Shown here piece by piece: positions 15,495 through 23,257 of a stretch of 47,108 nucleotides of DNA (positions are counted from its first letter, which is position 1; every line of letters starts with the position of its first letter). Origin of the DNA: Archaeoglobus sp. Lineage in GTDB: Archaea; Halobacteriota; Archaeoglobi; Archaeoglobales; Archaeoglobaceae. Under the pieces are notes generated by a model that saw only the letters and a program-made list of their open reading frames with translations, did no database searches and was not told the DNA's origin. The translations under genes were made by a program, and so were the position numbers. Location: positions 1 to 47,108 of the forward strand of contig JACDNU010000017.1 in the NCBI GenBank assembly GCA_017656505.1, given 5' to 3'.

Positions 15495-16571
15495 ATGATA
15501 AACCGTTACATCGATCCAGAGAAAATAAATGTAAAGGAAGAATGCGCCGAGGTTGATGAAATCTACGCTGGTGAAAGGGTTGAAGGTATCAGTTTGAGAG
15601 GATTCGAGCTGGTTGAGAAGGCCGAAGATGTTGAAGACGGTATAGATCTCGTTCTGAACGGTGAAATAAAGGTTGCAGGGTTTCACGTTCTGGTAAGCGG
15701 CGATTTAAGCGAGGAGGCGGTTTCAGCCCTTGAGGCTTTGATTGGCGAAGTTCTGAACAGAATTAAAGGAGTCGAGTACAAGTTCAGGAAAGAGAAAGTT
15801 GTGGTAAATTTGGCAGACATGGATCAGAAAACATTCGAATGTATGGCCAAGCTTTTGTATGATGCTTTCAAGAAAATCCCGGCTGTTGATAGGGTTAGGG
15901 TTAAAGTAATCCTCGATGAAGGGGAGTTTGAAAAGGAACTTAATTATGCCGCTAAAATTCACGAAAAAAGAGAGAATCTCTTTAGAAAAAGCGAAGAGGA
16001 GGTGGATAAATTCTACATCTGCACTTCCTGCCAGTATTATCTGCCTGGCCATGGATGCGTTATATCGCCGGAAAGACCGTCTCCATGCGGTACAACTTGG
16101 ACCGAAGCCAAAGCAGCCGAGGAGCTTGAGGTCGTGAAGTATTACTCTCCTGCTGAAAAAGGTGAAAAAGTCGGCAGTGAGTACGAGGGCATTAACTCAG
16201 CCTTAAGTGCTGTAACTGAAGGAAAAATAAATAGAGTTTCACTCCATTCGGCCCTTAAAAATCCCCCTTCAACTGGACTGTATTCCGAGCTGATAATATT
16301 CTACGATCCAAGCCGCGATGCCTTCGGTATCGTTGACAGAGCTTATAAAGAAAAGACCCCTCTCGGCCTGACCTTTGACGAAATGGAGAAGATCATGGTT
16401 GGGCAGCAGGTTGAAGGATTCGTTGGAGCGAGTTATGTATATCTGAAAAGCGAGAAATTCTTGCAGGATGATGGTGGGTGGAAGAGGGTTTACTGGGTTT
16501 CTCCAAACGTTTACGATTACGTAAAGGAGTTTCTCGATCCTGATATATTGCAAAGGTTGAAGAAAGGGTAG
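15495..16571 (+). CDS. Acetyl-CoA synthase (CdhC/AcsB)-like protein lacking the dinickel site
   Basis: A 358-residue homologue of the CODH/acetyl-CoA synthase beta subunit (CdhC; AcsB C-terminal region). Cys176-x2-Cys179-x8-Cys188-x9-Cys198 with VISPERPSPCGTTWTEAKA reproduces the A-cluster cubane motif and its spacing. The C-terminal half keeps ACS hallmarks (FGIVDRAYKEKTPLGLTF, GFVGASYVYLKSEKFLQDDGGWKRV). However, the segment that in true ACS contains Cys-Gly-Cys, which binds the two nickels, reads S-T-G-L-Y here (Thr260-Gly261-Leu262). An iron-sulfur cluster is therefore likely but the normal Ni-Ni chemistry is not. No CODH subunits adjoin it; MoaD- and MoeA-like genes follow. Probably a paralogue with a new role. 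Confidence 0.8.
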   Translation: MINRYIDPEKINVKEECAEVDEIYAGERVEGISLRGFELVEKAEDVEDGIDLVLNGEIKVAGFHVLVSGDLSEEAVSALEALIGEVLNRIKGVEYKFRKEKVVVNLADMDQKTFECMAKLLYDAFKKIPAVDRVRVKVILDEGEFEKELNYAAKIHEKRENLFRKSEEEVDKFYICTSCQYYLPGHGCVISPERPSPCGTTWTEAKAAEELEVVKYYSPAEKGEKVGSEYEGINSALSAVTEGKINRVSLHSALKNPPSTGLYSELIIFYDPSRDAFGIVDRAYKEKTPLGLTFDEMEKIMVGQQVEGFVGASYVYLKSEKFLQDDGGWKRVYWVSPNVYDYVKEFLDPDILQRLKKG

Positions 16572-16636
16572 AAGGGGTAATTAATAGAAAACCGGACAAC
16601 GTTACGTTCATATACAAGCTCGATGAATCTCGGATA

Positions 16637-16906
16637 ATGGCTGTGGTTAAAGTGAAGCTTTTCGCTAACTTTCGTGAAGCAGCGGAAAAAGAGGTGGAGC
16701 TTGAAGCCGATTCTGTGGAAGGGTTAATTCGAGCACTTGTGGAGAAATACAAGAAGCTTGAAGAATTGATGTTCGAAGACGGGAAGCTGAGAGATTACGT
16801 TCACATAATGGTAAACGGGAGGCACATAAACCATTTGGACGGCTTGGAAACGCGTTTGAATGATAATGACATTGTTGCAATATTCCCTCCGGTGAGCGGT
16901 GGGTAG
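16637..16906 (+). CDS. MoaD/SAMP-like ubiquitin-fold sulfur carrier
   Basis: An 89-residue beta-grasp protein of the MoaD family ending in PPVSGG, the C-terminal di-glycine needed for adenylation and thiocarboxylation or for protein conjugation (SAMP). Internal motifs typical of the family are VKLFANFREAAEK, HIMVNGRHINHLDGLETRLNDNDIVAIFPPVSGG (read in parts). Its neighbours, a MoeA-like gene downstream and an ACS-like gene upstream, suggest molybdopterin synthesis or sulfur delivery, but archaeal MoaD-like proteins also serve tRNA thiolation and conjugation. The start ATG 16637 lies 65 nt after the ACS-like gene. Confidence 0.88.
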   Translation: MAVVKVKLFANFREAAEKEVELEADSVEGLIRALVEKYKKLEELMFEDGKLRDYVHIMVNGRHINHLDGLETRLNDNDIVAIFPPVSGG

Positions 16907-16942
16907 TGGTTGGTGGTTATTGGTTGGAAGTGGTTGGTTGTG
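16898..16942 (+). repeat. T/G-rich TGGTTGG repeats between the moaD-like and moeA-like genes
   Basis: The stretch has at least eight GG tracts separated by one to five mostly T bases (GGTAGTGGTTGGTGGTTATT and onward), with no C. It begins in the last codons of the moaD-like gene and covers most of the 64-nt spacer. The transcript could form a two-tetrad G-quadruplex. Confidence 0.5.
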
Positions 16943-16970
16943 AATTAAGTATCGGGGGTATGCAGTGGTA

Positions 16971-18038
16971 ATGCAAATACCATCTTACAAAGAAGCTTTG
17001 AAAGTCGTATTGGATAGATTTGAGCCCTTAGATGCTGAAATCGAGAGGATAGATTCCTGTTTAAACAGAGTTACTGCGGAGGATTTAAGGGCGAAAAGGA
17101 GCATCCCATTCTCCGATGTTTCTAGGGTTGATGGCTATGCTCTCTCTAGTTCCCAAAATTACAGATGGGTGAACACGGGAGAAGTCCTGCCGGAAAGTTT
17201 CGACAGAGTTGTAAAGGTTGAAGACGTGGTTGAGGAGGATGGGAAACTTCTCTACAAGAAAAAACCCGGAAAATGGGAGAATGTAAGGAGGAAGGGAGAG
17301 GATATAAAGGAAGGAGAAGTGCTTTTGAAGAAAGGAAGTTTTATTGATGCTTTGAAGCTTGTTACTTTAAAGAACTGCGGAATCAAGGAGGTGAAAGTCT
17401 TCAGAAAGCCCAGAATTGCTATTTTAGCAACGGGAGATGAGCTCGGAAAGGAAATTCCCGCAACCAACCATCTTATGCTCTCTTTTCTGCTGGAAAGGTT
17501 GTGCGAGGTGAGATCGTACTTTGCGAAGGATAGCAGAGATCAGATAGAGTCGTTTCTGCTCAGAAAAGGTTACGATGCTCTTATCACAACCGGTGGAACT
17601 TCGAAGGGTAGAAAGGATCTGCTGAGAAAAGTTTTGACGGAGATTGGCGAGATCTATTTTGAAGGAAGCAAAATTAAACCTGGGAGAACGGCCTTCTTCG
17701 GCGAAATTAGGGAGAGTGGAACACCTGTCTTCTGTCTGCCTGGGACACCTTCTGCATGTCTTTCTGCTTTCATGCTTTACGTGAAGCCGGCCGTTCTTAA
17801 AATGGTTGGGCTGAAGGAGTCTGCTTTTAAGGCGACCATTTCCGGAAGCATTTCCCCCTCTAAGAATACAAGATTCATCCTACTGAATCTCGATGGTGGG
17901 AAAGCAACTCTGTTAAATGGAGAATTTTTCAGGAGTTTGCTGTCTGCAAACTGCTATTTCGTCTTAGAAGAGGGTATGGGGGTTGAGGAGGGAGAAGCTG
18001 TTGAAGTCCATCCTTTAAGTCTTCATCCTGAATTTTAA
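16971..18038 (+). CDS. Compact MoeA-like molybdopterin molybdenumtransferase
   Basis: A 355-residue protein of the MoeA family, which inserts molybdate or tungstate into adenylylated molybdopterin. Family motifs are DVSRVDGYA (canonical DNSxMDGYA), RRKGEDIKEGEVLLKKGS, ILATGDELG, TTGGTSKGRKD, IKPGRTAFFG and FCLPGTPSACLSAF. It is about 50 residues shorter than usual (about 400): the loop region after DGYA is cut down and the segment after TGDELG is abbreviated. ATG 16971 is preferred over GTG 16965. The pairing with MoaD-like and ACS-like genes suggests a shared task; an alternative is an ordinary, divergent MoeA paralogue. Confidence 0.85.
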   Translation: MQIPSYKEALKVVLDRFEPLDAEIERIDSCLNRVTAEDLRAKRSIPFSDVSRVDGYALSSSQNYRWVNTGEVLPESFDRVVKVEDVVEEDGKLLYKKKPGKWENVRRKGEDIKEGEVLLKKGSFIDALKLVTLKNCGIKEVKVFRKPRIAILATGDELGKEIPATNHLMLSFLLERLCEVRSYFAKDSRDQIESFLLRKGYDALITTGGTSKGRKDLLRKVLTEIGEIYFEGSKIKPGRTAFFGEIRESGTPVFCLPGTPSACLSAFMLYVKPAVLKMVGLKESAFKATISGSISPSKNTRFILLNLDGGKATLLNGEFFRSLLSANCYFVLEEGMGVEEGEAVEVHPLSLHPEF

Positions 18039-18080
18039 CAGTTTAAATAAGGTTATCGACATCAAATGAGGTGGGATTGG

Positions 18081-18887
18081 ATGGATCGGGAGCGAATGAC
18101 CGATAGGGCTGATAAATCTAATAGAAAATTTAATCTCATTACTCTTCTTACCGATTTTGGCGATCTCTACCTGGGGATTATGAAAGGGGTAATCCTTTCC
18201 ATCAACCCGGCTGCAAGAATAATCGACATTAGCCATTCGGTCGAGCCGCAGAATGTTAAACAGGCGGCATTTCTCCTTGCAAGCTACCACAGCTTTTTCG
18301 AAAACTGCGTGCATGTCGCTGTTATCGATCCGGGTGTTGGGGGTGAGAGGGAGATCATTCTGGCCGAGAACGATTCCAATTGCTTCATCGCTCCGAACAA
18401 CGGCGTTCTCTCCGAAGTGATAGATGGATGCAGGGTTTATCAAGTGAACACAAAGAAAGCTTCGAAGTACACAGGCAAGCTCTCATCAACCTTCCACGGC
18501 AGAGACGTTTTCGCTCCGGCAGCAGCTCTTGTTACGATGAACAGGAAGGATGAAATATTAGAGCCTTTTAAAGGCGAAATCATCAAGTTAAACATCTTTG
18601 ATGCCAAAATCGAGGAAAATAAAATCGATTTTTCGATTCTCTACATCGACAACTTTGGTAATGCTGTCACGAACATTAAAAAAGAGCTCATCGACGAAAT
18701 TCAGCCGAAAGAATTCATTTTGAATAGCATATCCTTTCCATTCGTCGAGAAGTACGTGGATGTCGGGAAGGGAGAAGCTTTAACACTTGTAGGAAGCTTT
18801 GAAACTCTCGAGTTTAGCATTAGGGAGGGGAATGCTGCGGAAAAATTTGGGTTTAAAACCGGTAGATTTAAGGTGGAATTCAGATGA
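18081..18887 (+). CDS. S-adenosyl-L-methionine hydrolase (DUF62 family)
   Basis: A 268-residue member of the DUF62 SAM hydroxide adenosyltransferase family, related to fluorinase and chlorinase, which splits SAM into adenosine and methionine. Motifs are LLTDFGDLYLGIMKGVI, IDISHSV, VAVIDPGVGGEREIIL (catalytic Asp and Arg), APNNGVLSEV, and STFHGRDVFAPAAA (catalytic His). The fluorinase-specific loop is not apparent. The start at 18081 is preferred because GAGGTGG lies six nt before it, although ATG 18066 is also in frame. The gene follows the MoeA-like gene by 42 nt on the same strand. Confidence 0.88.
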   Translation: MDRERMTDRADKSNRKFNLITLLTDFGDLYLGIMKGVILSINPAARIIDISHSVEPQNVKQAAFLLASYHSFFENCVHVAVIDPGVGGEREIILAENDSNCFIAPNNGVLSEVIDGCRVYQVNTKKASKYTGKLSSTFHGRDVFAPAAALVTMNRKDEILEPFKGEIIKLNIFDAKIEENKIDFSILYIDNFGNAVTNIKKELIDEIQPKEFILNSISFPFVEKYVDVGKGEALTLVGSFETLEFSIREGNAAEKFGFKTGRFKVEFR

Positions 18888-18946
18888 GTTAAACGATTTG
18901 TTATCTGACAGACTTAAGATTTAGGTAGAGTTGAAATAAGTTAACA

Positions 18947-19438
18947 TTAAAGAACAAAAACAGCTGCAGAAACAACGGTAGTGTAGTCTTCTACCTCCGC
19001 AACTTTATGCACGCTGAGCTTTTTTGACGGTTTGGTGTTAAAAGCGCTCTCAACCATATAACTTGCTATTCTTTCTGCATGCTCTAAGGAGCCTTCGTAC
19101 CACTCCCCCGAATGCTCGGCGATGTAGCCGTTTTTCGAATCATCCTCGGGCTTTGCAGCTGCTATGCTTGCAAAAATTTTCTTTCCTCTTTCATTGCTCG
19201 TGTATTTAGCCATGACAACGAAAACTATCTGTCCCGGTTTGAGCTCAGCTAAGCCTTCTTCTTTCTCAACGAACTCACAGTTCGGAGGAAGAATGCTGCT
19301 CACCGGCACCAGATTGAACTTCTCTATGCCTGCATCCCTCAGAGCGAGCTCGAAGCTAACGAGGGCATCCTCATGTTTTCCAGCTCCGCTGACGAAAAAG
19401 ACTTTTTTTGGAATAAGATTGGCATTGTCCAGTCTCTC
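18947..19438 (-). CDS. pdaD: Pyruvoyl-dependent arginine decarboxylase
   Basis: A 163-residue proenzyme of the archaeal PvlArgDC family, which decarboxylates arginine to agmatine for polyamine synthesis. Self-cleavage at the serine pair in VPVSSILPP (Ser47-Ser48) creates the pyruvoyl group; the N-terminal beta chain begins PKKVFFVSGAGKHEDALVSFE. Other conserved parts are AKYTSNERGKKIFASIAAA and EHSGEWYEGSLEHAE. The coding region must extend upstream of the GTG at 19309 (which encodes Val in the VPVSS motif) to GTG 19438, since the whole beta chain lies there; no ATG is in frame before the TAA at 19451-19453, which is on the same strand. It lies 12 nt after the geranylgeranyl reductase gene. 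Confidence 0.92.
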   Translation of the reverse strand, partial: ERLDNANLIPKKVFFVSGAGKHEDALVSFELALRDAGIEKFNLVPVSSILPPNCEFVEKEEGLAELKPGQIVFVVMAKYTSNERGKKIFASIAAAKPEDDSKNGYIAEHSGEWYEGSLEHAERIASYMVESAFNTKPSKKLSVHKVAEVEDYTTVVSAAVFVL

Positions 19439-19450
19439 ACCCCCGTAGGC

Positions 19451-20626
19451 TTACATGAACAAACTTCTGAGATCCCAAAGAATTCTCGGGTTCTTCTTGA
19501 TCAGCTCTATCATAAGTCTTCTAAGGCTTATCTGCTCCAGATCATAGCCCGAAACACTTCTTATTAGCTTGCTCAGCGTATCATCATCGAGTTTGAGAAT
19601 TTTTTTCTGAATCGCTTTGTTTCTGCTCAAGGTCTCACCAAAGTCATTCTTCCAGAGGTCATCGTACCTTTTCAGAAATTCTTTTGAGAAATTATTTACC
19701 TCTACAGCCTCCTTTGCAACCTTGGCAGCGAAGTAACCCCCTTTTATCGCATTCGCTATTCCGCCGCCTGTCATTGGATCCGCATGTCTCGCTGCATCGC
19801 CGACGAGCATAACGTTGTCTGCAACAGCACTCTCAAGCCCACCGCTAACCGGCACACCTCCAGCAACAACCTCGATAATCTCCCCCTCTGGAAAGTGCTC
19901 CTTCACGAAACTATCCAAATGATACTTTGGCCCCTTTTTCGTCTTCGTTGGGAGAACGCCTATGCCAACGTTAGCAACGCCTTCGCCCTTAGGGAAGAGC
20001 CAGACATAGCCTCCAGGAGCATAGCAGTTTCCGATCCAGAAGTGTGTGTAGTCGGCGTCAAACTCTATTCCCGCCATCAGATATTGAATACAGCTCTCGA
20101 TCTCACCTATTTTTACTGTGGTATCGATTCCTGCCCACTTTCCAACTCTACTCTCAACCCCATCAGCCCCTATCACGATTTTCGATCTCACGGAAAAGCT
20201 CTCGCCCATCCTCTTCAGCTCAACTTCAACCCCGTCGTTAACCCTTCTCATTGAAGTTGCAGTTGTCTTCACAACCACGTCGGCTCCAGCTTTTGCAGCC
20301 ATCCTAGCTAGAGCCCTGTCAAAAATCTTCCTTTCGAGAACGAAGCCCACCTCGTTTCCGGCCATTTTTGCGGACATCCTTATGCTGCTTCCATCTGGGC
20401 CGTATATTATCGCTCCAACCACTTCCTTAGCAATCCAGCTTTTTTCGATCTCAAAGAACTCCTCTAAAGCCTCTCTGCTCACACCCTCAGCGCATCTTAC
20501 CGGGGCTCCTATCTCCTGCCTTTTCTCGATGAGTAAAACGTCTAATCCCTTTTCAGCAGCTGTCTTTGCGGCCATCGATCCTCCCGGGCCGGCGCCGATA
20601 ACTATCACATCGTAATCGTAATCCAT
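19451..20626 (-). CDS. Geranylgeranyl reductase family flavoprotein (lipid reductase)
   Basis: A 391-residue FAD-dependent reductase matching digeranylgeranylglycerophospholipid reductases, which saturate the isoprenoid chains of archaeal membrane lipids. The N-terminal dinucleotide site is VIVIGAGPGGSMAAKTAAEKG (8-28, in parts), followed by the family signature EIGAPVRCAEGVS. DADYTHFWIGNCYAPGGYVWLFPKG and VMLVGDAARHADPMTGGGIANAIKGG are the downstream FAD and substrate motifs. GGTGAT upstream supports ATG 20626. The ferredoxin gene just ahead is the probable electron donor, as shown for the adjacent pair in Methanosarcina. Confidence 0.92.
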   Translation of the reverse strand: MDYDYDVIVIGAGPGGSMAAKTAAEKGLDVLLIEKRQEIGAPVRCAEGVSREALEEFFEIEKSWIAKEVVGAIIYGPDGSSIRMSAKMAGNEVGFVLERKIFDRALARMAAKAGADVVVKTTATSMRRVNDGVEVELKRMGESFSVRSKIVIGADGVESRVGKWAGIDTTVKIGEIESCIQYLMAGIEFDADYTHFWIGNCYAPGGYVWLFPKGEGVANVGIGVLPTKTKKGPKYHLDSFVKEHFPEGEIIEVVAGGVPVSGGLESAVADNVMLVGDAARHADPMTGGGIANAIKGGYFAAKVAKEAVEVNNFSKEFLKRYDDLWKNDFGETLSRNKAIQKKILKLDDDTLSKLIRSVSGYDLEQISLRRLMIELIKKNPRILWDLRSLFM

Positions 20627-20641
20627 GCTATCACCTTGGTG

Positions 20642-20902
20642 TCACTCTTCTGCAACCTCAATAATCTCTATCGCTTGCATCGGGCATGTTCTCAAGCAAG
20701 CTTTGCAGAGGGTGCATTTTTCGTCATCCACCCAAACGAAAGTCTCTATAAGGAGGTTGGCATCGTATTTACAGACAGCTATGCAAGCACCGCAGTAAGC
20801 GCATTTGTACCTGTCAATTACGAGTTTACCTTCTCTTTTCTCAGCTGCATTTTCAGCTGTACCCTCAACACCTTCAGCACCTTCAACTCCTTCTACCGAC
20901 AC
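20642..20902 (-). CDS. 2[4Fe-4S] ferredoxin
   Basis: An 86-residue ferredoxin with two cluster motifs, CAYCGACIAVCKYD and CTLCKACLRTCP, each a C-x2-C-x2-C-x3-C set. The first 25 residues are a low-complexity Val-Glu-Gly repeat encoded by a near-tandem DNA repeat (about 20828-20902) not expected in a ferredoxin. GTG 20902 is chosen because GAGGTGG lies just upstream. It sits between proS (nine-nt gap) and the geranylgeranyl reductase gene (15 nt), and most likely supplies that reductase with electrons. Confidence 0.92.
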   Translation of the reverse strand: MSVEGVEGAEGVEGTAENAAEKREGKLVIDRYKCAYCGACIAVCKYDANLLIETFVWVDDEKCTLCKACLRTCPMQAIEIIEVAEE

Positions 20903-20911
20903 CTTCCCACC

Positions 20912-22441
20912 TCAGTATGCCTTTGAAATTGCTGAAAGCACACCTCTTCCCCCGCAAACGATGCATTCTCCTTCCAAATTCCCTTCAAACCATTCTCCTT
21001 TCTCCTCAAAACTTCCGAGAATGCCAGCGGAGGTGTCTTTCTCGATGACCTCAGCGCAGTCTTCAGACATGCAGAAATGCACCAAAGCTACCCCTTCGCC
21101 AACCCACTCCTTTATATCGTTAATTGCGTCGAAGTATCTGACCTTCTCCTTCATGAACCCTAATGCCTTGTTCCTCAACCTCTTCTTCATTTCGGCTGCC
21201 CATTTCTCGATGTTCTCTTTGGTTAGCTCAACTACAGAAATCTTGCTCTTCTTTTTCTCGTCTCTGAAGGAGATCGTGATCTCTCTAGATTCAACCTCCT
21301 TGGGCCCTATTTCTATCCTTATAGCAGCTCCTTTCAGCTCCCACTTGTAATATTTGGCTCCCGGCCTCTCATCGCTGTCGTCCAAAACGACTCTGTAACC
21401 ATACTTCTTAAGCTTCGATTCTATTTCTCTTGAAGCTTCCATCACAACTTCTTCTTTTCCTTTATAAAGCACGGGTATTATCACGAACTGAACGGGAGAA
21501 ACTTCAAAAGGAAGAACCAATCCCTGATCGTCGCCATGAATGCTGATAAGCGCGGCAACACATCTCTCCGATATGCCATAGCACGTTTGGTGAGCGAAGC
21601 TATGATCGCCATCTGGGGTCTCATATTTAATTTCGAACGTTTTTGCGAAGTTATCGGCTAAATGGTGAACCGTTCCAATCTGCATAGTTTTTCCGTCTGG
21701 CATTATTGTATCAAAAGCTATCGTGTAGGCAGCTCCGGGAAACTTATCCCATTCCGGCCTTTTAATCACCATGTATGGAATGCCGAGAAAATCGTAAAAC
21801 TCTTTGTAAAGGCCTATCGCCATTTTGACTTGCTCTTCAGCCTCCTCAAAATTTCTATGGACTGTGTGAGCTTCTTTGAATGAAGTTATCTCTCTAAGCC
21901 TTATCATCGGCCTCGTATGTTTTGTCTCGTAGCGGAAAATGTTAACGATCTGATAAACTCTTAATGGCATGTCTGTATGGCTTCTTATCCAGAGTTTGAA
22001 CATTGGATACATCGCGGTCTCACTTGTGGGCCTTAAAGCGAGTTTCACATCGAGCTCATCCAGCCCACCATGCGTAACCCAGTAAACCTCATCTTCGAAT
22101 CCTTTTATGTGTTCTCCTTCCTTACCAAGCTCCGTTTCTGGAATTAGGGTGGGGAAGTAAACCTCATCATGATCTCTGTCCATTATTTCCCTCAATTTCC
22201 CATAAACTAGCTGTCTAAGCTTGAAACCGAATGGGAACCAGACGTAAAGCCCTTTAACTGGATATCTCACATCCATGAGCTCAGCTCTCTGGATGAGTTC
22301 ATGGTACCACTCGGAAAAGTTAGCTTTTGAAGGTAAGCTTTCCACCTTCTTTTGCTTCTGCTTATCCTGTTTCTCCCGTTTATCCTGCTTCTCCTGCCCC
22401 TCCTGTTTCTCCTGCTTCGCAGCTTTCTCCGCTTCCCCCAT
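20912..22441 (-). CDS. proS: Prolyl-tRNA synthetase (archaeal/eukaryal type)
   Basis: A 509-residue class IIa synthetase of the archaeal type, lacking the bacterial editing insertion. The core begins at about residue 41 (NFSEWYHELIQRAELMDVRYPVKG), with VWFPFGFKLRQLV, RPTSETAMYPMF and IRLREITSFKEAHTVH. The C-terminal extension has the zinc-type cysteines CMSEDC and CIVCGG and ends in Tyr. The first 33 residues are a Lys/Gln/Glu-rich repeat (KQEKQEGQEKQDKREKQDKQ) absent from typical enzymes. ATG 22441 is chosen because GAGGGTGA lies five nt upstream; in-frame starts further up lack one. Confidence 0.94.
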   Translation of the reverse strand: MGEAEKAAKQEKQEGQEKQDKREKQDKQKQKKVESLPSKANFSEWYHELIQRAELMDVRYPVKGLYVWFPFGFKLRQLVYGKLREIMDRDHDEVYFPTLIPETELGKEGEHIKGFEDEVYWVTHGGLDELDVKLALRPTSETAMYPMFKLWIRSHTDMPLRVYQIVNIFRYETKHTRPMIRLREITSFKEAHTVHRNFEEAEEQVKMAIGLYKEFYDFLGIPYMVIKRPEWDKFPGAAYTIAFDTIMPDGKTMQIGTVHHLADNFAKTFEIKYETPDGDHSFAHQTCYGISERCVAALISIHGDDQGLVLPFEVSPVQFVIIPVLYKGKEEVVMEASREIESKLKKYGYRVVLDDSDERPGAKYYKWELKGAAIRIEIGPKEVESREITISFRDEKKKSKISVVELTKENIEKWAAEMKKRLRNKALGFMKEKVRYFDAINDIKEWVGEGVALVHFCMSEDCAEVIEKDTSAGILGSFEEKGEWFEGNLEGECIVCGGRGVLSAISKAY

Positions 22442-22578
22442 TTTTTCACCCTCGAATTGCATGAGCAAAGCTTTGCTTCTTAAACTCAGAGGCTAAAAAT
22501 AGCTTTCGAATTTTAAATTTTTGTTTTGAATTCCTGTTTTGAATTCTTATCGTCCTTCTTGCACGGAAATCAATTCTA

Positions 22579-23172
22579 TTAGATCATCGAAAGTTTGCCG
22601 AGATAGAAAACTATCGTCGGTGTTACAAACGTCTCAACAAAAGCGGCTGCAAAGAGAATCGGGACAATTATCTTTAAAAATTTTCTTAAAAAGAACTTCA
22701 AGGCATCTCCAACGTCTATCTGTTCTCCTTTGAACACTTTTCTGTAGAAGAGAGTTCCGAGTCTCATCCCGTAAGCTGAGGCGAGAATGACAGCTGGGAT
22801 CTCTAGAATGCCATGGGGGAACAAGGCAAGAACTATGGTTTGAAACCCCATCTCTGTACCTTTCACAAAAACGACCATCCCAATCAAATATCCATTTATG
22901 AAAATAAAGAAAAAGGGAAAAATCCCGAAAAAGAAGCCTGTGAGGAGAGAAATAAGCGATTTTATTGTGTTGTTAAGAAATATAACGCCAAAAACCTCCA
23001 GAGGGTTGCTGAAATCGATGAACTTGAAACCCTCAAAGAGTTGTTCAACGAAACTCTCACCCATGTGTGGATTGCTCGATGCATACAGATACCCAATAGC
23101 TGAAGCTATGAAGAAGACGAAGAGCAAAGCTAAGAATGGCTTTGCAATTCCCTTGCCGTAGTCTTCTTCCAT
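22579..23172 (-). CDS. SpoIIM-like (DUF95) integral membrane protein
   Basis: A 197-residue membrane protein with about five hydrophobic segments (residues 11-30, 57-75, 80-105, 110-133 and 160-190). NNTIKSLISLLTGFFFGIFPFFFIFINGYLIG and FPHGILEIPAVILASAYGMRLG are characteristic of the stage II sporulation protein M/DUF95 family, which is widespread in non-sporulating archaea. Its role there is unknown. It is divergent from the potassium-channel gene (85 nt between starts), so the two may share a regulatory region. Confidence 0.82.
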   Translation of the reverse strand: MEEDYGKGIAKPFLALLFVFFIASAIGYLYASSNPHMGESFVEQLFEGFKFIDFSNPLEVFGVIFLNNTIKSLISLLTGFFFGIFPFFFIFINGYLIGMVVFVKGTEMGFQTIVLALFPHGILEIPAVILASAYGMRLGTLFYRKVFKGEQIDVGDALKFFLRKFLKIIVPILFAAAFVETFVTPTIVFYLGKLSMI

Positions 23173-23257
23173 CGATTTTTGTCTCTACTGCTGATTAGTT
23201 AAATTTAGCGGTAAAATCTGGGAAAATTTTAAATTTGTGGGGTTTTATTTTTTTTGA

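Noticed and set aside
19784-20615. Two overlapping plus-strand frames over the geranylgeranyl reductase gene
   Set aside because: They oppose a clearly conserved enzyme, and their translations show no domain pattern.
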